From: Rhodospirillales bacterium
Lineage (GTDB): Bacteria; Pseudomonadota; Alphaproteobacteria; Rhodospirillales; Casp-alpha2
Length of the DNA: 64,000 bases
Reading direction: 5' to 3'
Assembly (NCBI GenBank): GCA_017644185.1
Contig: JAEPMA010000015.1
Coordinates: 1,758 to 65,757 of the forward strand
Every line of letters begins with the position of its first letter. The stretch's first letter is position 1. The notes beneath the pieces are model-generated. The model was not told where the DNA came from and searched no databases. It saw nothing but the letters and a program-made list of their open reading frames with translations. Positions 45,025 through 53,689 of this stretch are shown piece by piece. A program made the translations under genes and the position numbers.

Positions 45025-45639
45025 ATGCCCGACTACCTGATCGACGGCCCGAAAAAAGCGGATTTGACGTTCGCTTTCACGCATGGCGCAGGGGCGCCCA
45101 TGGATTCCGACTGGATGAACATGGTCGCGAAAGCGGTCGCGGATAAGGGCTTCCGCGTCGTCAGGTTCGAATTCCCCTACATGGCGGAACGGCGTGAGAC
45201 GGGAAAAAAGAAGCCCCCCAATCCGCAGCGCATCCTCGAAGCGACGTGGCATGAAGTCATCGACGATCTGGGCGCGGACAATCTCATCATCGGCGGCAAG
45301 TCGATGGGCGGGCGGATGGCGAGCCTGGTTGCCGACGCTGCGAAGGTTCGCGGGTTGATCTGTCTCGGTTACCCGTTCCACCCCCCAGGCAAGCCGGAGA
45401 AACTCAGGACCGAGCATTTGGCCGACCTGAAGACCCCGACCCTTATCTGCCAGGGCGAACGCGACCCGTTCGGCACGAAAGAGGAAGTGCCGGGCTACAC
45501 CCTTTCGAAGAAGATCAAGATCAACTGGGCGGCGGACGGGGATCACGGCCTCAAACCCCGCAAGAAATCGGGATATACGGAAGAACAGAACATCGCCGCC
45601 GCCGTGGATGCGATGGCGGCGTTCATGGGGAAACTCTAA
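45025..45639 (+). CDS. Alpha/beta-hydrolase (KANL3/Tex30-type)
   Basis: The 204-residue protein has the FTHGAGAPMDSDWM N-terminal motif and a nucleophile elbow GGKSMGGRMAS (Ser in GKSMGG), followed by CQGERDPFGT and DGDHGLKPRK with the likely Asp and His. The pattern matches the KANL3/Tex30 hydrolase group, whose substrates are unknown. It is the last gene of the aldolase-SDR-hydrolase group; a repeat follows. Confidence 0.84.
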   Translation: MPDYLIDGPKKADLTFAFTHGAGAPMDSDWMNMVAKAVADKGFRVVRFEFPYMAERRETGKKKPPNPQRILEATWHEVIDDLGADNLIIGGKSMGGRMASLVADAAKVRGLICLGYPFHPPGKPEKLRTEHLADLKTPTLICQGERDPFGTKEEVPGYTLSKKIKINWAADGDHGLKPRKKSGYTEEQNIAAAVDAMAAFMGKL

Positions 45640-45727
45640 CCCCCTCACCCCCCCATTCGCTCCGCGAACGGGTCCCTCCCTCTCCCCTGGGAGAGGGTGG
45701 CGCGCGTCAGCGCGTCGGGTGAGGAGG
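45640..45727. repeat. Dispersed palindromic repeat, family A (copy 5, compact)
   Basis: CCCCCTCACCC at the left, CCCTCTCCCCTGGGAGAGGG in the middle and CGGGTGAGG at the right. It fills the gap before the glyoxalase-fold gene. Confidence 0.75.
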
Positions 45728-45782
45728 CACGCGTATTGGCATAACGAACGCAAAGCCCTAGCATCCCCGAAGGGAGACAGTC

Positions 45783-46151
45783 ATGAAACTCGATCATATC
45801 AACGTCTGGACCGACGACCTCGAAGGGACGACCGCGTTCTTCACCGAGATACTGGGGCTCGAGGTCGGCTTTCGTCCCGACTTCAAATTCCCCGGCGCGT
45901 GGCTCTATGGCGACAGCGAAACACCCGCCATCGTCCATCTGGTCGAAACTCCTCCTGAAGACGGCGGCACCGGCCCCCTCGATCACGTCGCGTTCAGAGG
46001 TGAGGATTTCGACGGACTGACGGCGAAACTGAAAGAGCGTGGGCTCGACTTCGAAGTGCGCGTCATCCCCAACACGGGTGACAGACAGGTGTTCTTCGTC
46101 GCCCCCTTCGGCCTCAAGATCGAAGTCAACCATCCGCCCGAAGACGCATGA
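45783..46151 (+). CDS. VOC-family (glyoxalase-fold) protein
   Basis: The 122-residue vicinal-oxygen-chelate domain has metal-site residues in LDHINVWTDDL (His), GPLDHVAFRG (His) and a C-terminal KIEVNH (Glu). The ATG follows GGGAGAC. It overlaps the next gene by four bases (ATGA), indicating coupled translation. The substrate is unknown. Confidence 0.9.
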   Translation: MKLDHINVWTDDLEGTTAFFTEILGLEVGFRPDFKFPGAWLYGDSETPAIVHLVETPPEDGGTGPLDHVAFRGEDFDGLTAKLKERGLDFEVRVIPNTGDRQVFFVAPFGLKIEVNHPPEDA

Positions 46152-46369
46152 GTGGCGATCCGACCGAGATCAAGAAGCGTTCCGTCAACATCGCCGGCCA
46201 TGCGACCAGCGTGTCTTTGGAGGATGCGTTCTGGACGCGTCTCAACGCCATCGCCAAGAAACGCCGCACCAGTTTGAGCCGGATCATCCGCGACATCGAC
46301 GAGACGCGTACGGGGAATCTATCCAGCGCGCTTCGGGTGTTCGTCCTGGAAAACGGTTCGAAGGACTAA
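46148..46369 (+). CDS. Ribbon-helix-helix domain protein
   Basis: The 73-residue protein has a strand RSVNIAGHATSVSLEDAFW followed by helices WTRLNAIAKKRRTSLSRIIRDIDE, matching the RHH_4 group of DNA-binding folds common in alphaproteobacteria. It overlaps the VOC gene by four bases, so it is part of that operon. No toxin gene is adjacent, so it is not a typical antitoxin. The stop lies six bases from the convergent AsmA stop. Confidence 0.83.
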   Translation: MSGDPTEIKKRSVNIAGHATSVSLEDAFWTRLNAIAKKRRTSLSRIIRDIDETRTGNLSSALRVFVLENGSKD

Positions 46370-46375
46370 TCCCGG

Positions 46376-49300
46376 TTACTTGAATAATTGCTTCAAAAGA
46401 TCGGCGGGATCGATCTTCTTCTGCTGTTGTGGCGCGGGTTGTTGCGGCGGCGGCGCGGCCCCCTCCGTCGAGCTGCCGCTTGAGCTGCCCGACTGCGACG
46501 GCGGCTGGCTGGTTGTCGATTGACCGGTATTGCTGGTGCCACCGCCGAGAATACCCTGGATAAGACCACCCAGTCCGGGTGCCTTTTTATCCAGCTTGTC
46601 GAGACCGGGGACCTTGATCCCCTCGCCCCCGGCGCTGCCCGATCCGCTGAACGACTGAATCTTGACGTTCGGCTTGTCGATATCGCCGGTGAGTTGGAAC
46701 GGGATCTCGCTCGGCAGCCGCGCCACGTTGGCCAGCACCGCGCCCAAAATCCCCTGATCGACGGCAACCTTGCCGCCCACGTTCATAGACCAGAGCGGCA
46801 GGTTGATATCCCCCGAAAGGGTGCCCTCGTAGATGTTCGACAAGATCTTGGTGTCGGGGGTGTTGAGGACGCCATTCGAGATCGTGAAGGTGCTGGTGAC
46901 GTCGGTTTCGCCGATCTTGGTCTTGCCTCCCGCCCCGACGATGGAGCCGAGCCCGGTGTTCAGCACTTCGAACACCTGCATCAGGGGGCCGAGCGCGAGG
47001 CCGATCACCGGCAGGTCGGAAAGCGAGTTCTGGCCCTTGATGCCTTTGATCTCGATCGCGCCCTTGCCGCCCAGCGCCCTGACCCAGTCGGCAACACTGC
47101 CGCCCGTGGTGTTGACGTCGATCCTGGACGTCAGCTTGCCCGTCGTACCGGCGATGCCCGCTGCCTTCGACGCGTCACCGATATCCATGTTGCCGAGCGT
47201 CACCAAGCCGGCGAGTTGCGGTTTTTCGCCCGACGCGTCGACCTTGGCGGTTGACTGAACGGAGCCACCGAAGACAACGCCCGAGAACTCGTTCACGTTC
47301 AATACGCCATTGTCGATCCCGGCCAGCAGCTTGGCGCCGTCGAGATTGTACTCGTGGTAGGAAATCCGGGGCGCGGTCAGCGTGATATCCGCGTCCGCCG
47401 CCTTGAGCCCCGAAAGATCGACCGGGGTCGTCGGCCAGCGGTCGGCGACCGAAGCGATCAGATGTTTGAAGTCGACACGCCCCGTCTCGGGCACGATGAA
47501 GCGTGCCGGCATGACTTGGGCGGGTCTATCCAACTCAAGCGATGCCTGGCGCTTGGCGGGCAGGAACGGATCGATGGTGACGTTCCCGGTTGCCAGCGTC
47601 GCTGTCACCTTGGGACGGGCCCCGGCAAGGCGTACCGTCCCATCGCCGTTGAGCTTCACCGCGCCGATGGCGGCGGCGAGATTGGAGAACGTGAAAGCCT
47701 CCGTGCCGCCCTTGACCTTGGTCGTCAGGTCGATCCCGCCGATCTCGCCAGCGGGCCTGTAGGCGGCACCGAGCCTCTTCAAGAGGCTCGCCGTATCCGG
47801 ATGACGCAACCGAAGCCCGAGATCGAACATGTCCGACGGGTCGAGCAGCTTGAGCGCGCCATCCGCATCCACCGTCGCCGCCATCGCCTTGACGGTGGCA
47901 TTCAGCGACGGCTGCAACAGGTCGCCGTTGATCTTTGTATTCACGTCGATCTTGCCGAGGGACTTGGCCGGGACCGGAAGTTCGGCGCCGGCCAGCGCCG
48001 CCAGCTTCGCGGGATCGCGCAGTTCGGCGTTGACGGCGAGGCCCTTGGCGGTCGGCGTGCGGTCGAGACCCAGAACCGATCCGGATACCGAAATGCCCGT
48101 CGATAAAGCGTCCGCGACCGAGAATTTGCGGATCGTCAGATCGCCCGCCACCAGCGAGATATCGGCTGCGATATCCTTCACCGGGATGCCCTGGGTCTTC
48201 AACATGCCGACGTTGGCGCGGACGTTGGCGTCGATTTGGCCCAAAGGCTTGAGCGCATCCAGCGGCCCCGGCGCGGGCTTGATCGGCGCCTGGTCGCTGC
48301 CTTCACCGCTTGGTGTACCGCCTTCGGTGGTCTTTGGGGCGGATGCCGGTTCCTTGGCGGGCGTGTCGGCGAGGTAAGCATCGAGATCGAGCTGATCGAC
48401 GGCGACGGAGGCCCCGATACCGATCCGCTCACGCATTACGACCGTCGCCGCGCCGTTGATGTTGGTCTTGTCGAACGAAACGCCGAGCTTGCGGACGGAG
48501 ATCGTATCCGGGGTCGCCCCCGCATCGACATTGAGCGAGATCGCGCCCGGCTTGCCCGGTATAAGCGCGGAGGTATCGGCCCCTGCCCACTTCATCAATG
48601 TCTGTGGCTCGGCCACCTTGGCCTGCACTTGACCGTCGAACGCGGGCTTGCCATCGCGCGCCGTCAGGAAACCAAACACGGCCAGGTCCGACCCGCCAGG
48701 TCCGTTTAACGACAGTTGCGTCAAATTCAACTCACCGTTGGCCAGTTCGGCATTAAGAATAGCGTTGGTGAATTTGCCGCCCTGCATCGACACTTCGCCG
48801 ACCCGGAACGCCAGCGATGCCGCGATGCCGGTTGGGAGCGCGAACGGCGCCGGCGATGCCTCGGCCTCGGCGGGTTTGTCCTCGGTGGGGTTCGCGGACC
48901 CCGTCTTTCCGGCGGCCTTCGTGGCGGACGGCTGGTCCTTGCCCGCCGCCAACCAAGGATCGGCGTCCACCTTGTCGATGGTCATGGACGCGGTGATCTT
49001 GGGCACGCCGTTAAAACTGCCGGAAACCTTGCCCTTCCCCTTGGCGCCCCCGAAATCGAGCGTCAGGTCGTCGAGCGCCAGCGACGCCGCCGAAGCGTCA
49101 AGCGCGCCTGAGAGCTTGAGGGGCTGGCTCAAGGGTGCAGGAAGAGCCGCACCGTCGGCGAGCGCGCTCACCACCTGCCCCACGTCGGCGCTCGTCAGAT
49201 TGAGGGTTCCCTTGAAGCGCGGCGCTTGATCGAGACCGAGCACGGTCCCCGCGAGATTAAGCTTGGCGCTGTCACCCCCGATCATCATAGCAAAATCGAG

Positions 49301-49981
49301 CGGGAACGTCCGTCCCCCTACGATCTCCCCAATATCGACGTCGATCCCCAGCCGCATCCCCTTCGCCACGAGAGACCCCCGCGCGCGGAACGGCCCCGTG
49401 GTCAGCGATGCCGCCACCAGATTGACGTCGATATCGTTGATCTGTTCGTGCGTCTTCGACCCGGCGTCATGATACGTCAGGGAGCCATCGACGATGTCGA
49501 AATTACCAACCGCGATCTTTGGACCCGTCCCGCTGTCTCCCGACAAACCCGATGAGGCATTCACGGGGGCGGTGTCTTCCGGGCTTGCCTTTGGGGCCGA
49601 GAACTCCCAGGTGGCGCGGCCGTCGGCCAGGACTTCGAGGAAAATCTGCGGCTCGACGAGACGCACGGTCTCGACACTGATATTCCCACCAAGAAGCGGT
49701 GCCACGGCGATCCTGACCTCGACCCGGCGCAGTGACGCCAAGTCCGGTGACTGCGCACCGTCGATGCTGCTGATCGAGACCTTTTCGGCGACCAGCGCAG
49801 GGGCAGGCAGTATTTTTAAATCGATATCGCCGGCGATCACCAGTTCGCGGCCGGTCAGCTTGCGGACCTGTTCGGCAATCTCTGGCTTGTAGGAATTCCA
49901 GTCGATGACGTTCGGGACGATCAGCACGGCCGCCACGAGAAGGACGAAAAAACCGCCGATTGCCCAGAGAAATTTCTTCAC
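46376..49981 (-). CDS. AsmA-family protein
   Basis: A large (1201-residue) envelope protein anchored by one N-terminal helix (FLWAIGGFFVLLVAAVLIVP) and projecting a long beta-rich body into the periplasm. The AsmA N-domain continues with DWNSYKPEIAEQVRKLTGRELVIAGDIDL, and repeats of short beta elements fill most of the length. Glycine/Ser/Gln/Pro-rich low-complexity linkers occur near residues 350-380, 545-575 and at the C-terminus (1140-1195). AsmA-like proteins help move phospholipids to the outer membrane or control its assembly. It stands alone. Confidence 0.9.
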   Translation of the reverse strand: MKKFLWAIGGFFVLLVAAVLIVPNVIDWNSYKPEIAEQVRKLTGRELVIAGDIDLKILPAPALVAEKVSISSIDGAQSPDLASLRRVEVRIAVAPLLGGNISVETVRLVEPQIFLEVLADGRATWEFSAPKASPEDTAPVNASSGLSGDSGTGPKIAVGNFDIVDGSLTYHDAGSKTHEQINDIDVNLVAASLTTGPFRARGSLVAKGMRLGIDVDIGEIVGGRTFPLDFAMMIGGDSAKLNLAGTVLGLDQAPRFKGTLNLTSADVGQVVSALADGAALPAPLSQPLKLSGALDASAASLALDDLTLDFGGAKGKGKVSGSFNGVPKITASMTIDKVDADPWLAAGKDQPSATKAAGKTGSANPTEDKPAEAEASPAPFALPTGIAASLAFRVGEVSMQGGKFTNAILNAELANGELNLTQLSLNGPGGSDLAVFGFLTARDGKPAFDGQVQAKVAEPQTLMKWAGADTSALIPGKPGAISLNVDAGATPDTISVRKLGVSFDKTNINGAATVVMRERIGIGASVAVDQLDLDAYLADTPAKEPASAPKTTEGGTPSGEGSDQAPIKPAPGPLDALKPLGQIDANVRANVGMLKTQGIPVKDIAADISLVAGDLTIRKFSVADALSTGISVSGSVLGLDRTPTAKGLAVNAELRDPAKLAALAGAELPVPAKSLGKIDVNTKINGDLLQPSLNATVKAMAATVDADGALKLLDPSDMFDLGLRLRHPDTASLLKRLGAAYRPAGEIGGIDLTTKVKGGTEAFTFSNLAAAIGAVKLNGDGTVRLAGARPKVTATLATGNVTIDPFLPAKRQASLELDRPAQVMPARFIVPETGRVDFKHLIASVADRWPTTPVDLSGLKAADADITLTAPRISYHEYNLDGAKLLAGIDNGVLNVNEFSGVVFGGSVQSTAKVDASGEKPQLAGLVTLGNMDIGDASKAAGIAGTTGKLTSRIDVNTTGGSVADWVRALGGKGAIEIKGIKGQNSLSDLPVIGLALGPLMQVFEVLNTGLGSIVGAGGKTKIGETDVTSTFTISNGVLNTPDTKILSNIYEGTLSGDINLPLWSMNVGGKVAVDQGILGAVLANVARLPSEIPFQLTGDIDKPNVKIQSFSGSGSAGGEGIKVPGLDKLDKKAPGLGGLIQGILGGGTSNTGQSTTSQPPSQSGSSSGSSTEGAAPPPQQPAPQQQKKIDPADLLKQLFK

Positions 49982-50113
49982 AGAGTCGCCTCCAGTCCCG
50001 GATTCATTGTTACCGTATGATGCCGGTTATCGATCTGGCCCGCATCGTAGCTTCTCCGCCGGAAGCGGGCAATCGGCTGCACGTCACGGTTCCGTGACAC
50101 GGCGGCATCCAAT

Positions 50114-51373
50114 TCAGGTTACGACCACCGCGCGAAAATCATTGACGTTTGTATACGTCGGCCCGGTCACCAACAGATCGCCGATATTCTCGAACAGGGA
50201 ATACGCGTCGTTCCCGGCGAGGGCATCGGAAACACTCAAACCGGTTTCCCTGGCGCGCGCGACGGTCGTCGGGTCGACAAACGCACCGGCGTTATCTTCC
50301 GACCCGTCGACCCCGTCCGTATCGCATGCGACGGCGTAAATCCCGTCCGCCCCATCGAGCTTTTCGGCAACACCCAGCAAGTATTCCGTGTTGCGCCCGC
50401 CGCGCCCGTTGCCGGTCATGGTCACCGTCGTCTCACCCCCGGAAAGGATCACGCACGGCGCCGCTGCCTTGCCGCTTCCGGCCTTGCACGCCAGCGCCAT
50501 TTCCGCGTGTTCGCGGCCGACGTCGCGCGCCTCGCCCTCGACCCGGTCACCCAGATCGATGACGGTAAAGCCGGCATTTCTGGCAACGTCCGCCGCGGCC
50601 TCGATGCTCTTGTCCGGTTTCGCGGCAAAGATCAGGTCGTTGCCGTCGAAAATCTTGTCGCCCGGTTTCGGCGTTTCCGAGGCGGCCGCTTCGAGATGCT
50701 TCATCACGCTATCGGGCAGCTTGAGGCCGTATTTCTCGACGACATGCATGGCGTCGGCGAACGTCGTCGGATCGGGGACCGTCGGGCCGGACCCGATGAC
50801 GGCGGGATCGTCGCCCGGCACGTCGGAGATCAGGATGCTCAACACCTTCGCCGGAGACGCGGCGGCGGCGAGCCGGCCGCCCTTGATCGCCGAGACGTGT
50901 TTTCTAAGGGTGTTCATTTCCCCGATATCGGCGCCGCACCGAAGAAGCTGGCGGTTCACTTCCTGCTTCTCTTCGAACGTGATCCCGTCGGCGGGCGCCG
51001 TCAGCAGGGCGGAACCACCGCCCGACATCAACGCGATCACCAGGTCGTCCTGTTTCGCGCCTTCCGCCATTTCAAGAATGCGCCGGGCGGCTTCGCGGCC
51101 GGCCTCGTCGGGGACAGGGTGCGCCGCCAGTACGATATCGACCCGGTCGCAGGCGACTTCATACCCATAACGTGTTACCACGATCCCGGAAAGGTCGGTG
51201 TCCGGCCAAGCCGTCTCGATCGCGCACGCCATCGCGGCGGACGCCTTACCCGCCCCCAGCACGATCGCTTTCTTGGGTGGTTCGGGCAGGATCGGCGGGA
51301 CGCGGACGCTTGGGTCTGCGGCACGGATGGCGGCGTCGGCAAGCTGCCTTAACAGCTCTTTCGGGTCGGGCAT
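50114..51373 (-). CDS. Glycerate kinase, MOFRL family (2-phosphoglycerate-forming type)
   Basis: The 419-residue protein phosphorylates D-glycerate to enter central metabolism. It has the DUF4147 N-domain (AIVLGAGKASAAMACAIE, LIALMSGGGSALL, KHVSAIKGGRLA) and the C-terminal MOFRL motif region (GGRNTEYLLG...). The ATG at 51373 gives a normal-length protein; a longer in-frame extension overlaps the next gene and is not conserved. It is 11 bp downstream of a D-lactate-type dehydrogenase on the same strand. With glcDEF it could close a glycolate-to-glycerate route. Confidence 0.92.
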   Translation of the reverse strand: MPDPKELLRQLADAAIRAADPSVRVPPILPEPPKKAIVLGAGKASAAMACAIETAWPDTDLSGIVVTRYGYEVACDRVDIVLAAHPVPDEAGREAARRILEMAEGAKQDDLVIALMSGGGSALLTAPADGITFEEKQEVNRQLLRCGADIGEMNTLRKHVSAIKGGRLAAAASPAKVLSILISDVPGDDPAVIGSGPTVPDPTTFADAMHVVEKYGLKLPDSVMKHLEAAASETPKPGDKIFDGNDLIFAAKPDKSIEAAADVARNAGFTVIDLGDRVEGEARDVGREHAEMALACKAGSGKAAAPCVILSGGETTVTMTGNGRGGRNTEYLLGVAEKLDGADGIYAVACDTDGVDGSEDNAGAFVDPTTVARARETGLSVSDALAGNDAYSLFENIGDLLVTGPTYTNVNDFRAVVVT

Positions 51374-51384
51374 GGATGTCGTTC

Positions 51385-52776
51385 CTAAAGTCTTATGATC
51401 TTGCCGGGATTCATGATGTTCCCGGGGTCTAGAGCACGCTTGATATCGCGCATGACGGAGAGGGCCTCGCCGTGCTCGGCTTCGAGAAAACCGATCTTGC
51501 CGTAGCCGACCCCATGCTCGCCCGTGCATGTCCCGTCCATCGCGAGGGCGCGCATCACCATGCGCTCGTTCAGGGCTTCGGCACGGGCCATTTCGTCCTT
51601 GTCGTCCGGATCGACAACGATCACCAGATGGAAGTTGCCATCCCCGACATGACCGACGATGGGAGCGATCAGCCCGCTTTCCACGACGTCTTTCTTGGTT
51701 TCGAGAATGCACTCGGCCAATCTTGAGATCGGCACGCAGACATCCGTCGCGATCCCCTTACCGCCGGGACGGAGCGCGATGCCCGCATAATACGCGTCGT
51801 GACGCGCCTGCCAGAGTTTCGAACGGTCCTCGGCCTTGCGGGCCCACTTGAATTCGGAAGCCCCGAAATCGCCGGCGATGGCCTCGACCTGTTCGACCTG
51901 CTCGACGACGCCCTTCTCGGAGCCGTGGAATTCGAAGAACAAGGTCGGCTGCACCGGGTAATCGAGATCGGAATACTTGTTGCACGCATCCATCTGCACT
52001 TCGTCCAGAAGCTCGATGCGGGCCACCGGCACGCCGGACTGAATGGTCAGGATCACCGTGTTGACGGCGCTTTCGAGATCGGGGAACGAACACACCGCCG
52101 CCGACATGGCTTCGGGGATACCGAACAATCTGAGCGTCACTTCGGTAATGACGCCGAGCGTCCCTTCCGAGCCGACGAACAGGCGCGTCATGTCGTAACC
52201 GGCGGAGGTTTTCTTGGAGCGCTTGGCGGTGCGGATTACGCGGCCGTCGGCGAGCACGACTTCGAGCGACAGGACGTTTTCGCGCATGGTCCCATAGCGC
52301 ACCGCGTTGGTGCCGGACGCCCGGGTCGCGGTCATCCCGCCGAGAGACGCGTCGGCGCCCGGGTCGATCGGGAAAAACAGACCGGTATCGCGCAGGTATT
52401 CATTCAACTGTTTACGAGTCACGCCCGGCTGCACGCGGCAATCGAGATCTTCGGCGTTGACCGCGAGCACCTTGTTCATCTGAGAGACGTCAATACAGAC
52501 GCCACCCTCGAGGGCCGCCACATGTCCCTCAAGCGAGGTCCCCGTACCGAAGGGCACGATGGGGACGCCACGTTCCGCACACGCCGTCACGACGCGTGAG
52601 ACTTCGTCGGTGGACTGCGCGAACACGACCGCATCGGGCGGGATCGAGGGATGGAACGACTCGTCCTTACCGTGCTGTTCGCGGATCGCATCGGCGGTCG
52701 TCACGCGATCGCCGACGATCTGGCGCAACACGTCCAGAAGCTGATCATCGAAGCGGCTTTTGGCTGCGGCTGTCAT
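51385..52776 (-). CDS. FAD-linked D-2-hydroxyacid (D-lactate-type) dehydrogenase
   Basis: The 463-residue VAO/GlcD-superfamily flavoprotein has the FAD-binding segment VPFGTGTSLEGHVAAL, TRASGTNAVRYGTMRENVLSLEVV and the C-terminal HVGDGNFHLVI and GTCTGEHGVGYGK motifs. The ATG at 52776 follows GGAGGAAA; an extension to 52935 is unlikely. Sequence and length are closest to D-lactate dehydrogenases of the human LDHD type, but glycolate or other 2-hydroxy acids are possible. It is upstream of the glycerate kinase in the same transcript. Confidence 0.93.
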   Translation of the reverse strand: MTAAAKSRFDDQLLDVLRQIVGDRVTTADAIREQHGKDESFHPSIPPDAVVFAQSTDEVSRVVTACAERGVPIVPFGTGTSLEGHVAALEGGVCIDVSQMNKVLAVNAEDLDCRVQPGVTRKQLNEYLRDTGLFFPIDPGADASLGGMTATRASGTNAVRYGTMRENVLSLEVVLADGRVIRTAKRSKKTSAGYDMTRLFVGSEGTLGVITEVTLRLFGIPEAMSAAVCSFPDLESAVNTVILTIQSGVPVARIELLDEVQMDACNKYSDLDYPVQPTLFFEFHGSEKGVVEQVEQVEAIAGDFGASEFKWARKAEDRSKLWQARHDAYYAGIALRPGGKGIATDVCVPISRLAECILETKKDVVESGLIAPIVGHVGDGNFHLVIVVDPDDKDEMARAEALNERMVMRALAMDGTCTGEHGVGYGKIGFLEAEHGEALSVMRDIKRALDPGNIMNPGKIIRL

Positions 52777-52851
52777 TCCATTTCCTCCAGCCCTCAATGT
52801 AGGGTGCCGGACGGGATTCCGCAAAGCCGGATGACATGCTAACTTGCCGAA

Positions 52852-53100
52852 ATGCTGTATCTGTTTTTCGCCGTCATCTGGCCGCTCGTCTTCGTCGGGC
52901 TCTATTTCGGCTATCCCCTTCTGTTCCCGGGACAAGAGCCGCCCGATCCGGGCTGGATGTTCTTAACCGCGCTTTTGGGGATGGCGGCGTTCACCTTTGC
53001 CGGCGCGCTCCGGATTCTGGGATTTCTCAGGAACGACAAGATCAAACGCGAGAAATCGCGCGCCGAGGCCGCGAACGACGCTATCCACCGGGAGGGCTAG
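52852..53100 (+). CDS. Small membrane protein, 82 residues
   Basis: The protein has two hydrophobic helices (LYLFFAVIWPLVFVGLYFGYPLLF; MFLTALLGMAAFTFAGALRILGFL) and a charged C-terminal tail, so both ends are on the same side of the membrane. No family is recognised. The start ATG is 75 bp from the divergent dehydrogenase start. The stop overlaps the convergent TPR gene by four bases. Confidence 0.68.
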   Translation: MLYLFFAVIWPLVFVGLYFGYPLLFPGQEPPDPGWMFLTALLGMAAFTFAGALRILGFLRNDKIKREKSRAEAANDAIHREG

Positions 53101-53648
53101 GTCCTCTTCCCCTCGATGGCCTTCCTGAGCGCTTCCATTTGCTGGTCGAGCCCCGGCATGGTCGGGTGGATTTCCTTGACCTGAATAAGTACGTCCAGCG
53201 CCTGGGCTTCCTGGCCGTTCGCCTCGTAGATCATGGCGAGCCCCGAAAGCGCCCCGAAGTGACGCGGCTCGAGCGCTAAAGTCTTCTGGATGTCGTGGAC
53301 CGAGGTTTCGAAATCACCGAGATAATAGGCAACGGTCGCGCGCTTGTTCCAACCTTCGGCGAAGTCCGGCGCCGTCCTGATGACACGGCTGAAATACGCC
53401 AGCGCCTGCTTCAGATTGCCGGTATTCATGGAGATCACGCCCTGCGCAAACGGCACGCTGGCCTCGCGATTGTCGGGCAGGCTCCAGATCTTCCAGATCT
53501 GGCTTTCCGCATCGCGCGCCTCGGCGGCGGACTTGGCAGTCTTCAATTCTTCGAAGAGGGGCGGCAGCAGGGTGCTGGTCTGGTCGGCATGGACGGGTGC
53601 CGGCGCCACCAGGAAGACGAACATCAGCGTCGAAAAGAGCCTGTTCAT
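53097..53648 (-). CDS. Exported TPR-repeat protein
   Basis: The 183-residue protein has a signal peptide (LFSTLMFVFLVAPAPVHA) followed by about three tetratricopeptide repeats; the clearest are ALAYFSRVIRTAPDFAEGWNKRATVAYYLGDFETSV and ALEPRHFGALSGLAMIYEANGQEAQAL. The ATG at 53648 starts the signal peptide. Such periplasmic TPR proteins mediate protein contacts; no partner is evident. It lies 42 bp downstream of the histidine kinase, on the same strand. Confidence 0.83.
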   Translation of the reverse strand: MNRLFSTLMFVFLVAPAPVHADQTSTLLPPLFEELKTAKSAAEARDAESQIWKIWSLPDNREASVPFAQGVISMNTGNLKQALAYFSRVIRTAPDFAEGWNKRATVAYYLGDFETSVHDIQKTLALEPRHFGALSGLAMIYEANGQEAQALDVLIQVKEIHPTMPGLDQQMEALRKAIEGKRT

Positions 53649-53689
53649 ATCAAATATATGGATACCCCGGTTCCCGGGACAACCTCCAG

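Noticed and set aside
46148-46369. Antitoxin of a type II toxin-antitoxin pair
   Set aside because: The ribbon-helix-helix gene overlaps a VOC gene, not a toxin, and the next gene is convergent AsmA.
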